Source of the DNA: Robertkochia flava
GTDB lineage: Bacteria; Bacteroidota; Bacteroidia; Flavobacteriales; Flavobacteriaceae
DNA: 64,000 nt
NCBI RefSeq assembly: GCF_020166515.1
Contig: NZ_JAINZT010000002.1
Location: forward strand, 744,001 to 808,000
Direction of reading: 5' to 3'
Position 1 is the first letter of the stretch. Every line of letters begins with the position of its first letter. The notes under the pieces were generated by a model, which saw only the letters and a program-made list of their open reading frames with translations, did no database searches and was not told where the DNA came from. Made by a program: the position numbers and the translations under genes. Positions 7,857 to 16,657 of the stretch are shown here, in pieces.

Positions 7857-7908
7857 CCCCTTCCCCTGAACGAGGGGAAGGTGGCAGTGCATAAGCACTG
7901 ACGGAAGG
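7857..7908. repeat. Double-hairpin dispersed repeat, copy B
   Basis: Same architecture as copy A: a CCTTCCCCT / AGGGGAAGG stem with loop GAACG, then an identical CAGTGC-ATAA-GCACTG stem, then TGACGGAAGGGG. The loop of the first stem differs from copy A (GAACG versus TTT within a longer stem), as expected of an old duplicated structured element. Confidence 0.85.
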
Positions 7909-8023
7909 GGTTGCTGAACAGGACCTGGAAATCCTTTTAACTTTCTCAAAATTAAACACATAAGCATATATATGCTTTAAAATCACTAATTTACAGGTTC
8001 ATTAATTCCTAACCTGAAATAAG

Positions 8024-9352
8024 ATGAACCGTCGTAAATTTATCAATTCCTCCGGCCTGACCATGGGACTCGCAGGATTCTTTCCTTCCGTATTAACCAC
8101 CTGGGATACTGCCGCCCAGCCTGCTGCTCAGGGTATAGCCCCTGTCTTGGATACATCTTCCTGGGATTGGGTACGTACCCAGTTTGAACTGGACCATTCC
8201 AGGATACAGATGTCTCAGATGCTGTTGGCTTCCCACCCGCTTCCTGTAAAGGAGGCTATTGCCAAACACAGAACGGCCTATAATGAGAGTCCGGCAACGT
8301 ATTGGGAAGAGCACTTTATGACGGCCGAGAAAGAGGTAACTGCAGCAGCCGGCAAATACATGAATGTAGACCCGGAGGAGATCGCTCTGACCGATAGTAC
8401 GACCATGGGAACTTCCCTGTTGTTCAACGGTATGAAACTGAAACCCGGAGACGAGGTCCTGCAAACCACCCACGACCATTACGTTACCGATATGTCTGTG
8501 AAATATGCATGTGAGAAGAGTGGCGCCGTGTATCGAAGGATTGATGAATACGCGGATCCCCGCACGGTCTCGGTAGACGAAGTGACTTCCAATATACGAA
8601 AAGCCATTTCTGATAAGACCAGGGTTGTAGTGGTAACCTGGGTACATAGTTGTACGGGGGTAAAACTTCCGATAAGGGCCATATCTGAGGTTATTGCAGA
8701 AGTTAATCAGGGGCGGGGTGATGAAGACCGCCTCTATTTTGTCGTCGATGGTGTCCATGGGTTTGGAAACCAGGACGAGGATATCAGTGCCCTTGGATGT
8801 GACTTTTTTTCTGCAGGCACCCATAAATGGATCTTTGGCCCCAGGGGTACGGGAGTGCTCTACGGTAAAAAGAGTGCATGGGATTTTGTCAGGCCTACCA
8901 TTCCGGCATTTTCCAGGTATGCTTATGACACCTGGCTGGGTATTGATACGCCTGCCCAGCCAACCTTTAACGAATTGATGTCGCCCGGTGGTTTCCACGC
9001 CTTTGATCATCGGTGGGCACTGAATGCAGCTTTTGATTTTCAAAGTGAACTGGGAAGAGACAAGGTACATGAGCGGACTACTGAATTGAGTACCCGGCTT
9101 AAATCAGGACTTCAGAGCATGGGTCATGTAGATCTTATTACTCCCGCTGATGAAGGGCTTTCTGCCGGGATCAATTGCTTTATGGTGAAGGGAATGCAAA
9201 CCCCCGAACTGGTTCAGAAACTTCATGAGAAAGGCATTATTGCAAGCGCTTCTCCTTATGCGGTAAGCTACACAAGGCTTACGCCCTGTGTGATCAATAC
9301 CGAAGAAGAAGTCGATAAGTGCCTGGCTGTTGTAGAAGAGATGGCTGGCTGA
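8024..9352 (+). CDS. Tat-exported class V PLP-dependent aminotransferase-like enzyme
   Basis: This 442-residue protein begins with MNRRKFINSSG followed by a hydrophobic stretch, a twin-arginine (Tat) signal. The catalytic part is fold-type I, aminotransferase class V, of the isopenicillin-N-epimerase / cysteine-desulfurase-like group: TDSTTMGTSLLFNG early, the cofactor-binding aspartate D242 in VDGVHGFG, and the Schiff-base lysine K268 in SAGTHKWIFGPRGTG. Tat export fits a cofactor enzyme folded in the cytoplasm and moved to the periplasm. The substrate is unknown; racemase, lyase or transaminase chemistry are all possible. It stands alone between the repeat patch and the CPBP gene. Confidence 0.88.
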   Translation: MNRRKFINSSGLTMGLAGFFPSVLTTWDTAAQPAAQGIAPVLDTSSWDWVRTQFELDHSRIQMSQMLLASHPLPVKEAIAKHRTAYNESPATYWEEHFMTAEKEVTAAAGKYMNVDPEEIALTDSTTMGTSLLFNGMKLKPGDEVLQTTHDHYVTDMSVKYACEKSGAVYRRIDEYADPRTVSVDEVTSNIRKAISDKTRVVVVTWVHSCTGVKLPIRAISEVIAEVNQGRGDEDRLYFVVDGVHGFGNQDEDISALGCDFFSAGTHKWIFGPRGTGVLYGKKSAWDFVRPTIPAFSRYAYDTWLGIDTPAQPTFNELMSPGGFHAFDHRWALNAAFDFQSELGRDKVHERTTELSTRLKSGLQSMGHVDLITPADEGLSAGINCFMVKGMQTPELVQKLHEKGIIASASPYAVSYTRLTPCVINTEEEVDKCLAVVEEMAG

Positions 9353-9569
9353 TTTTAGGTATTCAGATTAAAGGCCAGGAAGCGAAATGAATAGTAAATT
9401 CCAGGGTATCCTCAGGTAGTGGGGTAACCCGGAAAAATAAAATTATATTGCAGAATCCTGTAGTTGCTTCAGGTATTTTTCGGAACGTAAGCGAAAGGGC
9501 CCCTGATCTGATTCATCGGGATGAAGCCCCCATTCTGAATGGTAACAGGCAGTAAAGTTGGAATTGGTA

Positions 9570-10481
9570 TTAACAGTGCCTGTTTTTAGTATATAACTTC
9601 ATAATATACAGGGTAAATATCAATATCGGAATGATTATTACACTGCCTTCCGGCCCGAATTCTCCCCCTGTAAGCCAGGATTTATCAGAAGTAAAGGTGA
9701 TCTCGGAAATTCGTGGCTTTTCATGGCCGCTGGCTGTGAACCCGAAAACGGGACCCTGGAAGAAATTCCATCCAATATGCATCCCCATAGACAACCACAG
9801 CATTTTCGTGGTCAGGTACCCGTAGATCCGCAAAAATCCAAATCCCATAATGATCACAGTGGAAAGCAGTCCTGCATTGGGGTTTGCGGCATGTAGCAGA
9901 CCGTAGATAATACAGGAAAGAACAATGGCCGGGACCCATCCCATGCCTTCAGCGAAATTTTGTAAAAGATACCCCCTGAAGACCACTTCTTCCCAATATC
10001 CGACAAGGATGTTTTCCAGTAAGATAAGGGATAGTGAACCAAGTGAAATGGTACTCATAAAACTGATGAAATCGGTAGTGAATTCCTGTTCCGGGTAAAG
10101 GTTGAAATTAATTCCGTGAAACTGAATAAGACCGAAAACGAGCAGGATGGTGAAAAAAGTCAGGCCCATTAATCCGCTTAAAAGGAACCCAACCCCAAGG
10201 TCTTTAACAGCGGTACGGTTAAATTGCAGGCCCAGGGAGAGCAGGGTCTTTTTGTCGAGAAATTTGCGTCCGAGAAATACAGCGATCGTAGTGGAAATAG
10301 CCAGGACGGATACGATTATCAGGCTGTAATCCTGAACGTATTCTTTTTTTGTGATTTCACCCAGCAAGGGTTTAATTATAAGTGCAGTTGCGCTAAGCGT
10401 CCAAAAAAGGATTATAAATAGTAGGATACGCCATCCTGTTCGCAGTCTCGCTTCCGAAGGATTGATAAATAAAGGTTGCAT
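9570..10481 (-). CDS. CPBP-family intramembrane metalloprotease
   Basis: A 303-residue polytopic membrane protein of the CAAX-protease/bacteriocin-processing (CPBP, Abi) family. The signature EEVVFRG is present (E164, E165, R169), with the later conserved histidines H197 (GLLHAANP) and H235 (SMGMHIGWNFFQG) that complete the putative metal/catalytic site. About eight hydrophobic segments are visible. Bacterial members are mostly of unknown substrate; roles in peptide processing or immunity are known for a few. No peptide or bacteriocin gene is adjacent, so a specific job cannot be assigned. Confidence 0.88.
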   Translation of the reverse strand: MQPLFINPSEARLRTGWRILLFIILFWTLSATALIIKPLLGEITKKEYVQDYSLIIVSVLAISTTIAVFLGRKFLDKKTLLSLGLQFNRTAVKDLGVGFLLSGLMGLTFFTILLVFGLIQFHGINFNLYPEQEFTTDFISFMSTISLGSLSLILLENILVGYWEEVVFRGYLLQNFAEGMGWVPAIVLSCIIYGLLHAANPNAGLLSTVIIMGFGFLRIYGYLTTKMLWLSMGMHIGWNFFQGPVFGFTASGHEKPRISEITFTSDKSWLTGGEFGPEGSVIIIPILIFTLYIMKLYTKNRHC

Positions 10482-10604
10482 GAGGTTGGTTTTTTGATTG
10501 ATTAATTGATGATTAATAGTATGACGTTAAATGTTTAGAATGGTTACAATACCACATCTGTATATGTTGCAGATCGTGAGGTTTAGGGGCTTCCCGGATG
10601 AATG

Positions 10605-10648
10605 AAGATGAAACCGAACCTCGGTAATAAGCCCGGTTTCACCTCTTC
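10605..10648 (-). terminator. Possible terminator after the cupin gene
   Basis: A stem TGAAACCG / CGGTTTCA with an outer GAAGA / TCTTC extension brackets a 17-nt loop, just downstream (minus strand) of the cupin stop. No strong U-tract follows, so this is tentative. Confidence 0.35.
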
Positions 10649-10663
10649 AGCATCAACAAACCA

Positions 10664-11587
10664 CTAGTTTCGAGCGTTCAGGTCGTAATGCTTATAAAAA
10701 TCGTGTTGTTCCTCCAGGAAGTCCATATAGGATTTTCCCTCGGCAAAATCGATGTTGTCTCCAAACAGCACTACGATTCCTTCCATGGGTTCGGCATAAG
10801 GGTTGTAGATCACGTGCCTGACGTAAGGGGGGACAAATACGCTCATTCCGGGTTTTAATTCTATAACTTCATCGCCGAGCTCAGCCTTACCCTTTCCTTT
10901 GGTAATGATAATTAAATTGGGAACCTGGCCTTTATCAAGTCCGCGTTCGGCATTGGCGGCCTGCTCGGGTCCGATGCTGAACCATCCGATACGCTTATCT
11001 TTCATGGTGTAAAGCCCGACATGATCTACCCCGTGAGTGGGCAGGGAACCATCTCTTGCGAAGCGGGTGATCTCTACGATTCCGGTTTTCCAGAAATGTT
11101 CCATCACCTCATAGCCCAGAGCATCTTCTCTTACCCCTATGGAAAAGCCATCCATGGAGCGGATATTTAAACCTACCTGGTCTGTGCCGAAAGATTTGGC
11201 TGAGGCTGTGGCTGCGGTCCATTTCCCGGAATAGAGGTTGTCCAGCACTTCTTTACCTGCAAAATCAAAGTACCAGGTAGGAGTTTCGGGTTTTCCCTGG
11301 TGCAGGGTCACCTGGTGAGGTCCATAGTTGTGGAAGGTATATTGCTTATTCTTTCCTACCTTATACGCTTCCTGTGTCCTTTCCGATCGGACATGCCACC
11401 ATTCATCTCCCACTTTAATACCGAAATAAACAGAATGGGCCATGGGGTCAGTTTTGTAACTCTCAACAAAATCGCTTAGAATGGATTCTGTTGTTTTTTC
11501 CTGTGCCTGAGTACAAAAGAAACTCAATATAAGTACAGGGAACAGGAATTGGAGTAGGCTTCTTTTTTTGTGATACATAGTTCTCAT
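10664..11587 (-). CDS. Secreted cupin-domain protein
   Basis: The 307-residue product has a signal peptide (core LLQFLFPVLILSFFCTQAQ); start is the ATG at 11587 or, three codons later, at 11578. The C-terminal part, about residues 195-285, is a cupin barrel with GKGKAELGDEVIELKPGMSVFVPPYVRHVIYNP. It keeps the final His but has few other classical metal ligands. The middle contains repeated Trp/Tyr-rich segments such as GDEWWHVRSER. The function is not recognisable; it could be a periplasmic sugar- or small-molecule-binding protein or dioxygenase-like enzyme. Its upstream region carries paired 16-nt direct repeats next to a LytTR regulator gene, suggesting control by that regulator. Confidence 0.75.
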   Translation of the reverse strand: MRTMYHKKRSLLQFLFPVLILSFFCTQAQEKTTESILSDFVESYKTDPMAHSVYFGIKVGDEWWHVRSERTQEAYKVGKNKQYTFHNYGPHQVTLHQGKPETPTWYFDFAGKEVLDNLYSGKWTAATASAKSFGTDQVGLNIRSMDGFSIGVREDALGYEVMEHFWKTGIVEITRFARDGSLPTHGVDHVGLYTMKDKRIGWFSIGPEQAANAERGLDKGQVPNLIIITKGKGKAELGDEVIELKPGMSVFVPPYVRHVIYNPYAEPMEGIVVLFGDNIDFAEGKSYMDFLEEQHDFYKHYDLNARN

Positions 11588-11641
11588 TTTAATTCGTTTT
11601 TTGGTTAATAGTACGTTGTGGTCACACCATATAGAAGAGTG

Positions 11642-11667
11642 AAACCCCTCGTAGTTACAGGGGGTTT
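11642..11667 (-). terminator. Hairpin AAACCCC/GGGGTTT in the lytTR-cupin gap
   Basis: Perfect 7-bp arms AAACCCC (11642-11648) and GGGGTTT (11661-11667) enclose a 12-nt loop. On the minus strand it lies just after the LytTR gene and could end its transcript, though no U-run follows. Confidence 0.35.
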
Positions 11668-11673
11668 AGCTTG

Positions 11674-11709
11674 TTGTGGTGAAAAGTTTCTATTTGTGGT
11701 GAAATGTTT
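11674..11709. promoter_or_regulatory. Paired 16-nt direct repeats, putative LytTR binding sites
   Basis: TTGTGGTGAAAAGTTT (11674-11689) and TTGTGGTGAAATGTTT (11694-11709) differ at one base and are spaced 20 bp start to start, two turns of the helix. LytTR domains typically bind paired direct repeats with about this phasing. The sites lie between the LytTR gene and the cupin gene, about 90-130 bp before the cupin start. A partial third copy, TGTGGTCAC, lies at 11617-11625. Confidence 0.55.
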
Positions 11710-11710
11710 G

Positions 11711-12559
11711 TCAGCCCATTACTTTGAGCTCCTGAAGCTTCTTTAAGAGTGGCTCCCGGTAGGTTTTTGATACAGGAACCATAGTGTCAAAAGGGTCAAG
11801 AACAAGGGTAGTATCCAGTTTAGAGCCCTTTATGCCCGTTACATGATCCAGATTGATCAAATACGAACGGTGACAACGGCAAATTGCCGGGTCATTTATT
11901 TGTGTTACTAATTTGCTTAAGCTGCCCCTCATTACAAATTTATATTCGTTGCCTTGCTCGAGGTAGAACAGCTCTACATAATTATCCTGGGCTCTTCCAT
12001 ACAGAAAGCGCGAAGAAGCCAGGGTGATCTCGTCTTTATTACCGGCTCCTTTGAAGTGGAGCAATCTGTCGGGATTGACCGCCGAATCTTTTTCGGTTAA
12101 AATGTGCTCCATCCTGGTTTGCAGAGAGCGGTACCGGAAAAAGAAAAATACCCCTGTCATGGGGAAGATCAACACCGCGGAAACATCCCTTAAGAAACCC
12201 TGGTAACTGCTGAAACGCAGATCGTGCCAATTGCCCAGGAAATTATAAGTAAAGAATATGGCAGTATCAAGGAATAACAGGGTCCAAAGGCTCCACAAAA
12301 CGATCCTTTTGAGCGAAGCCTTGGTGAAGAAAAGTGGTCTTAAAAGAAATTCATTAGCCAGGGAACAAAGGATTAAGACCAAAAAGAAATAAAAGATCTC
12401 TCTGAAGAAGTAAATGTCATAGTCATGGTTAGGGTCGTAGTTATCTACCCCGAAAGGAAGAAAGAAAACGATAAAGGCATAAAAGAAAATCGCCATAACC
12501 ACACTGAGGGTTAGCTTGTAGGCTTTGGAATCGTAAAACGAAAGATCGTAGTTTTCCAT
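11711..12559 (-). CDS. Membrane-anchored LytTR-family transcriptional regulator
   Basis: This 282-residue protein has about four hydrophobic segments in residues 15-150 and a C-terminal LytTR DNA-binding domain (about 180-280), with SSRFLYGRAQDNYVELFY, VMRGSLSKL and the hallmark CRCHRSYLINLDHV segment. It is a one-component membrane regulator rather than a classical response regulator, since no receiver domain is present. It is the second gene of an apparent operon: the DUF4386 gene ends 6 nt before its start. Immediately downstream lie two near-identical 16-nt direct repeats that could be its targets. Confidence 0.9.
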   Translation of the reverse strand: MENYDLSFYDSKAYKLTLSVVMAIFFYAFIVFFLPFGVDNYDPNHDYDIYFFREIFYFFLVLILCSLANEFLLRPLFFTKASLKRIVLWSLWTLLFLDTAIFFTYNFLGNWHDLRFSSYQGFLRDVSAVLIFPMTGVFFFFRYRSLQTRMEHILTEKDSAVNPDRLLHFKGAGNKDEITLASSRFLYGRAQDNYVELFYLEQGNEYKFVMRGSLSKLVTQINDPAICRCHRSYLINLDHVTGIKGSKLDTTLVLDPFDTMVPVSKTYREPLLKKLQELKVMG

Positions 12560-12565
12560 AATTAG

Positions 12566-13219
12566 TTATTGGATTGTGTCTTTAACACTTACTTTTCCAC
12601 CTTTTATAATCAGCCATACAGCCAGGGACATTTCCCCGATAAGACTGGGAACGGCAACCAGTAATAAAAATAAATAACTATACTGGTCGTAGCCGGGAAT
12701 CATAAAATGCGCTACGGTATCGGACATATACATTATCCCTGCCAGGAGCAGGAATAGTGCGATAAACCGCGGACTTTTAATAATGAAGGCAAGCAGGATC
12801 AAATGGATACCAAAGAAGAACAAGCCAATGAGCCAGATCGTATTAAACTGGTTGATCTGTTGTAAAATAAAAGAGGGGTCTGCTGATGTTAAAACTTCGG
12901 GCAGACTAAAAACAGCCACTCCCATGATAGCGGCGTGCATCATCCGGAAAAGAGTGCTTAATCCGGTGAGCGGGTGCGACCGATAGAGCAGGTGCAGGGC
13001 CCAGGCCACCACCACATCAAAAACCGCGGTGATAAGAAAGGCTAGAATGCCCAGACGCACGGTTAGATCTGCCTCCTGTACAGTGAGAAGTGGTTGTGTT
13101 TTCAGGGATTCCAGCATAAAGAAGTTGGCGAAAATGGCCGCAATAAAAATAACCAGGTAACTAAATCCTGCGATTCGGCTTAGATGCTGCCCGGATATTG
13201 CAAAGCTACTAACGGTCAT
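12566..13219 (-). CDS. DUF4386 membrane protein
   Basis: A 217-residue protein with about six transmembrane segments, matching DUF4386: an N-terminal RIAGFSYLVIFIAAIFANFF block, a central ADLTVRLGILAFLITAVFDVVVAW block and a C-terminal PSLIGEMSLAVWLIIKG block. Its biochemical role is unknown. It directly precedes the LytTR regulator with only 6 nt between them, a layout resembling regulatory pairs in which a membrane protein modulates a LytTR regulator. That link is inference. Confidence 0.85.
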   Translation of the reverse strand: MTVSSFAISGQHLSRIAGFSYLVIFIAAIFANFFMLESLKTQPLLTVQEADLTVRLGILAFLITAVFDVVVAWALHLLYRSHPLTGLSTLFRMMHAAIMGVAVFSLPEVLTSADPSFILQQINQFNTIWLIGLFFFGIHLILLAFIIKSPRFIALFLLLAGIMYMSDTVAHFMIPGYDQYSYLFLLLVAVPSLIGEMSLAVWLIIKGGKVSVKDTIQ

Positions 13220-13274
13220 AATGGTATTTGCTCTCTGTAATCTTTATGGTGGCGGATCCTTTAAGCGGGGATTA

Positions 13275-13973
13275 TTAATTCGTTCCCGGGAGGTGTTTAA
13301 ACATATTTTTCACCTCCTCAAGAGTGTAAACCTTATAATCGATCTCCATTTGCCGGGCATATTCCTCCACTGTATTGGTGAATCCCGCTTGCTCCCGGCG
13401 CTGGTTTACCGTTTCCGGGTCTTTGATCGGCCAGATAATGAACACCTGGTCTCCTTTTCCCTTAGGAGCATTTTTTAGCGCAGACCCCCAGGCCTGTGTG
13501 CCATAAACCTGCTCCCTGCCCTGTTGCATCAGGAGGCGGTCTTCCATTAATCCAACATATTGCATGGGAAGCTCTTCCTGTTCTCCGGCCTCTTTGATCA
13601 ATGGGAAGTATTTTTCAATGGCACCCGAATGTTGAATAACCAACCAGGCAGACAAATGCGTAGGGGTACCCACCAGGGATTTCCCGGGATATCCATATTG
13701 ATCAAGGATCTCGTAGATTCTTTTTTGGTTGAGGGAATCGTGCTTCGTGATAATGCCCCAGGGATTCGCGTCAAATTCTTTTTCGGTATACCCTATCTTT
13801 TGAAGAATTTCTGATTTCTTTTCCTTTGTAATGTTCTGGTCCGTCAATTGGCGGGTCCCCTGGTCAAGGGTCATGATCGAATCCAATTCGGCTTTTAATT
13901 CGAGGTTAACCGTTTGGGATGTTGCCGATACAGAAAAAAAGCAAATGAGCGCCAATGCATAGACAGCTTTCAT
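13275..13973 (-). CDS. Secreted DUF6624-like protein
   Basis: The 232-residue product begins with a signal peptide (MKAVYALALICFFSVSATSQ). The mature part resembles DUF6624: NQKRIYEILDQYGYPGKSLVGTPTHLSAWLVIQHSG in the centre and QQGREQVYGTQAWGSALKN near residue 160, the latter being the most characteristic. The family occurs as secreted proteins of unknown function in Bacteroidota. The gene lies between the S9 peptidase and DUF4386 on the same strand, with about 65 bp to its upstream neighbour, so cotranscription with the peptidase is possible. Confidence 0.7.
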   Translation of the reverse strand: MKAVYALALICFFSVSATSQTVNLELKAELDSIMTLDQGTRQLTDQNITKEKKSEILQKIGYTEKEFDANPWGIITKHDSLNQKRIYEILDQYGYPGKSLVGTPTHLSAWLVIQHSGAIEKYFPLIKEAGEQEELPMQYVGLMEDRLLMQQGREQVYGTQAWGSALKNAPKGKGDQVFIIWPIKDPETVNQRREQAGFTNTVEEYARQMEIDYKVYTLEEVKNMFKHLPGTN

Positions 13974-14038
13974 AGCGATGGTTTTTGTGATGATCTTTTT
14001 TAATAAAGGGGATTCTTATCTTTCTGGTTCCTGATATT

Positions 14039-16105
14039 TTATTTCCCCTTTTTATCGGTACCGGAAGCCACGTTTTCACTATCGACATTGCGGTATTTTT
14101 CGAACCAGGCCAGTATGGCGGTGATCTTAGCTACCAGGTTGCTGGGTTTGTTGGCAATACCATGGCCGGAATTTGGAATGCGTACCATGGCGGTTTCCAC
14201 GCCTTCGATCTTCAGGGCTGCATACAATTGCTCAGACTCGGAGATAGGAGTTCTGAAATCCTGTTCCCCGGTTAACAGCATGGTTGGGGTGGTTACATTA
14301 CCAACGTAATTCAATGGTGACCTTTTAAAATAGTTTTCAGGGTCTTCCCAGGGCTTCTTCCCAAACCAGTATTTGTAAAAGAACTGCGGATTATCTGCGT
14401 GGAGTACAAAGCTGGTCCAGTTGATCACGGGTTTGGCAACTACAGCCGCCTTAAAACGGTCGGTCTTTCCAACGATCCAGGCGGTGAGTACACCACCACC
14501 ACTGCCTCCCGTTACAAAGAGGTTGTCTGTGTCTATAAAGCCCTTTTCTATTACGGCATCCACCCCGGACATAAGGTCTTCATAGTCGTTACTGGGATAG
14601 TTGTGGTGGATGAGGTTGCCGAATTCCATTCCGTAGCTTGTACTTCCCCGCGGATTCGAATACAGTACCACATAACCGGCAGCCGCATAAGCCTGAACTT
14701 CTGCTGAGAAAACCGAGCCATAGCTGGTAAAGGGACCACCGTGGATCTCCAGGATCAGCGGATATTCTTTATTCGGATCAAAATCGGGCGGAGTTACCAC
14801 CCAGCCCTGGATATCCCGTTGGTCGTGACTTGATTTCCACCAGAGTTCCTCAACCGCTCCCCGGTTCTTGAATGCGAACAGGTCGTCGTTGAGGTGGGTG
14901 ATCCTTGTTTGCTTCCTGCTGTCGCCTGCGCCAAGATCGGCAGGACTTTCGGGAGTGCCGTAGGTATAGGCGAACTGCCCGTTTGCTGACGCACTGAAAC
15001 TGGCTGCATTATAAGGTCTGCCCAGAGATAGCCCGCCCAGATTTCCTGCCAGGGGAGTTACTTTTCCGCTGAGACTAACAGAAGCCAGTTTGGTTTCGCC
15101 CTTATCCGTATACTGTATGAACAGCCCTTTGTTGCCGTTCCAGGCCATATCTTCAATACTGCGGTCCAGGCCGGTTGGGATCTCACGGCTGTTGCTGCCG
15201 TCGGTATCCATGATGTAAAGTTTGGCCTGCTGGTAGCCCAGGAGTGCATCGTCGTAACCGAGGTACGCGATCTTTTGACCGTCCGGAGAGAGTACCGGAT
15301 TTCTATCCGGCCCGTAGCGATCGGTGAGTTTTTTCAATTCGCCGGTGTTAATGGTTAAGCGGTAGATATCCGAATCCTGGGGTTCCATTTCCGATTCTTC
15401 GTGAAAGTTGGCACTGAAAAACAAATGCGAACCATCTGAAGACCAGGCAGGGGTGCCGTGGTCAAAATCCTTAAAGGTGAGTTGCCGGGGCGTTCCTCCC
15501 TGTATGGGCAGGGTAAAGATCTGGGTGTTTCCGGGTTGGAGATAACCGCGTCCGTCGGCCCTGTAGGTCATATCGTCAATATAGATCGGGGGAGCATTCC
15601 ATTGTGCCCCTTCAGGCTTGGCCGGCATTTTGATCAGGGAGCTCTTTTTTTTAGGCACAAACATGGTAAAGGCAAGAGCGCTGTCGTCGGGCGACCAGGT
15701 AACTGTGCCCGGAGAAACCGGAGTATTGGTAAGGGCCATCGTTTCCCTGGTATCCATCCACATCAGGTAAAGCTTCATTTTATCGTCTTCCCGGTTGGAG
15801 CGGTACACCACCTTTTTTCCGTCATGAGACCACCGGGGCGCTACATCGTTTTGATTCCCTGTGGTTAAAGGACGGTTGTTAGTGCCGTCAGCATTGACCA
15901 TCCAAAGGTTGGAAAGGTTTTTGTCGGTCATGATATCCTTAAAGTTCCGCACATAAATGATCTTCGATCCATCTGGCGAGATTCGGGGGTCTGAGACATA
16001 TTCCATGTCAAATATGTCGATGGGTTCAAGGTTGGTTTTAACCTGGGCGTTGACTTGAATGCCGGTGGCAAAGACCAGGAGCAGGAAGTAATAAAGAGCT
16101 TTCAT
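14039..16105 (-). CDS. S9 family prolyl-oligopeptidase-type peptidase
   Basis: A 688-residue secreted serine peptidase. It has a signal peptide (MKALYYFLLLVFATGIQVNAQ), an N-terminal beta-propeller built of WD40-like PD40 repeats (DPRISPDGSKIIYVRN, APRWSHDGKKVVYRS, TPAWSSDGSHLFF) and a C-terminal alpha/beta-hydrolase domain. The catalytic triad is readable as S535 in GGSGGG, D616 in GEQDFRTP and H648 in NSGHGI. It should cleave short peptides in the periplasm, as acylaminoacyl- or dipeptidyl-peptidases do. Length and domain order are normal for the family. Confidence 0.93.
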   Translation of the reverse strand: MKALYYFLLLVFATGIQVNAQVKTNLEPIDIFDMEYVSDPRISPDGSKIIYVRNFKDIMTDKNLSNLWMVNADGTNNRPLTTGNQNDVAPRWSHDGKKVVYRSNREDDKMKLYLMWMDTRETMALTNTPVSPGTVTWSPDDSALAFTMFVPKKKSSLIKMPAKPEGAQWNAPPIYIDDMTYRADGRGYLQPGNTQIFTLPIQGGTPRQLTFKDFDHGTPAWSSDGSHLFFSANFHEESEMEPQDSDIYRLTINTGELKKLTDRYGPDRNPVLSPDGQKIAYLGYDDALLGYQQAKLYIMDTDGSNSREIPTGLDRSIEDMAWNGNKGLFIQYTDKGETKLASVSLSGKVTPLAGNLGGLSLGRPYNAASFSASANGQFAYTYGTPESPADLGAGDSRKQTRITHLNDDLFAFKNRGAVEELWWKSSHDQRDIQGWVVTPPDFDPNKEYPLILEIHGGPFTSYGSVFSAEVQAYAAAGYVVLYSNPRGSTSYGMEFGNLIHHNYPSNDYEDLMSGVDAVIEKGFIDTDNLFVTGGSGGGVLTAWIVGKTDRFKAAVVAKPVINWTSFVLHADNPQFFYKYWFGKKPWEDPENYFKRSPLNYVGNVTTPTMLLTGEQDFRTPISESEQLYAALKIEGVETAMVRIPNSGHGIANKPSNLVAKITAILAWFEKYRNVDSENVASGTDKKGK

Positions 16106-16268
16106 TTTTAGTGTTTTAGGTCAGGAAAAAAATCGAAATAATATACGAATAATTGTCAAATGATCCGGAGCTGGAAAATAGACGGTGGTTTTCCGGAAGG
16201 GAGTTTAAGAAAAATGACGTGAGGAGCCCCCTGCCTGAATTTTTGATTTGCCGGAGTCGCCGGTGTTA

Positions 16269-16559
16269 TTAAAAGAGGAGATGGGTTATCGCTGCGAAGA
16301 GCCCGAAAAGGGAGGTTAGAAAAATAAAGTTAACCCACAGGTTTCTGAACCGATAGAAGAGTAACCTTCCTGAATACACCAGTATCAGCAATAACAGGGA
16401 GGACAGGAGGTATAAGACCCGTTGATGGATAAGGTAGTAGGTGTCGCGAACATTCAGGGTAACCTCTGTATCCGGAGCAAAGTCGCCACCTGTTATTATC
16501 AGGCAGAAACTTCCTGCTATCAGGATGCATAGGGCCACCCATTTCATTTCATTTTTCAT
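16269..16559 (-). CDS. Small membrane protein, hypothetical
   Basis: With the ATG at 16559 the product is 96 residues with three hydrophobic segments; a longer frame starts at 16580. The segment NVRDTYYLIHQRVLYLLSSLLLLIL resembles a motif seen in small uncharacterised Bacteroidota membrane proteins and, more distantly, the DTYxVIxHFH segment of cytochrome oxidase subunit I. The haem-ligand histidines are not conserved, so no respiratory role is claimed. The first segment could be a non-cleaved signal anchor. Confidence 0.6.
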   Translation of the reverse strand: MKNEMKWVALCILIAGSFCLIITGGDFAPDTEVTLNVRDTYYLIHQRVLYLLSSLLLLILVYSGRLLFYRFRNLWVNFIFLTSLFGLFAAITHLLF

Positions 16560-16657
16560 GAACATAATGGATTTTAACAAGACATCCTCAAATATAGAAA
16601 TTACCTTTCATTCCTGTATTAAGAGCAATTGCAGGCTCCGAAAGTGGATAAAGTTTA

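Noticed and set aside
16269-16559. Cytochrome oxidase fragment
   Set aside because: Only a short DTYY-IH resemblance; haem and copper ligands are missing and the protein is complete at about 96 residues.
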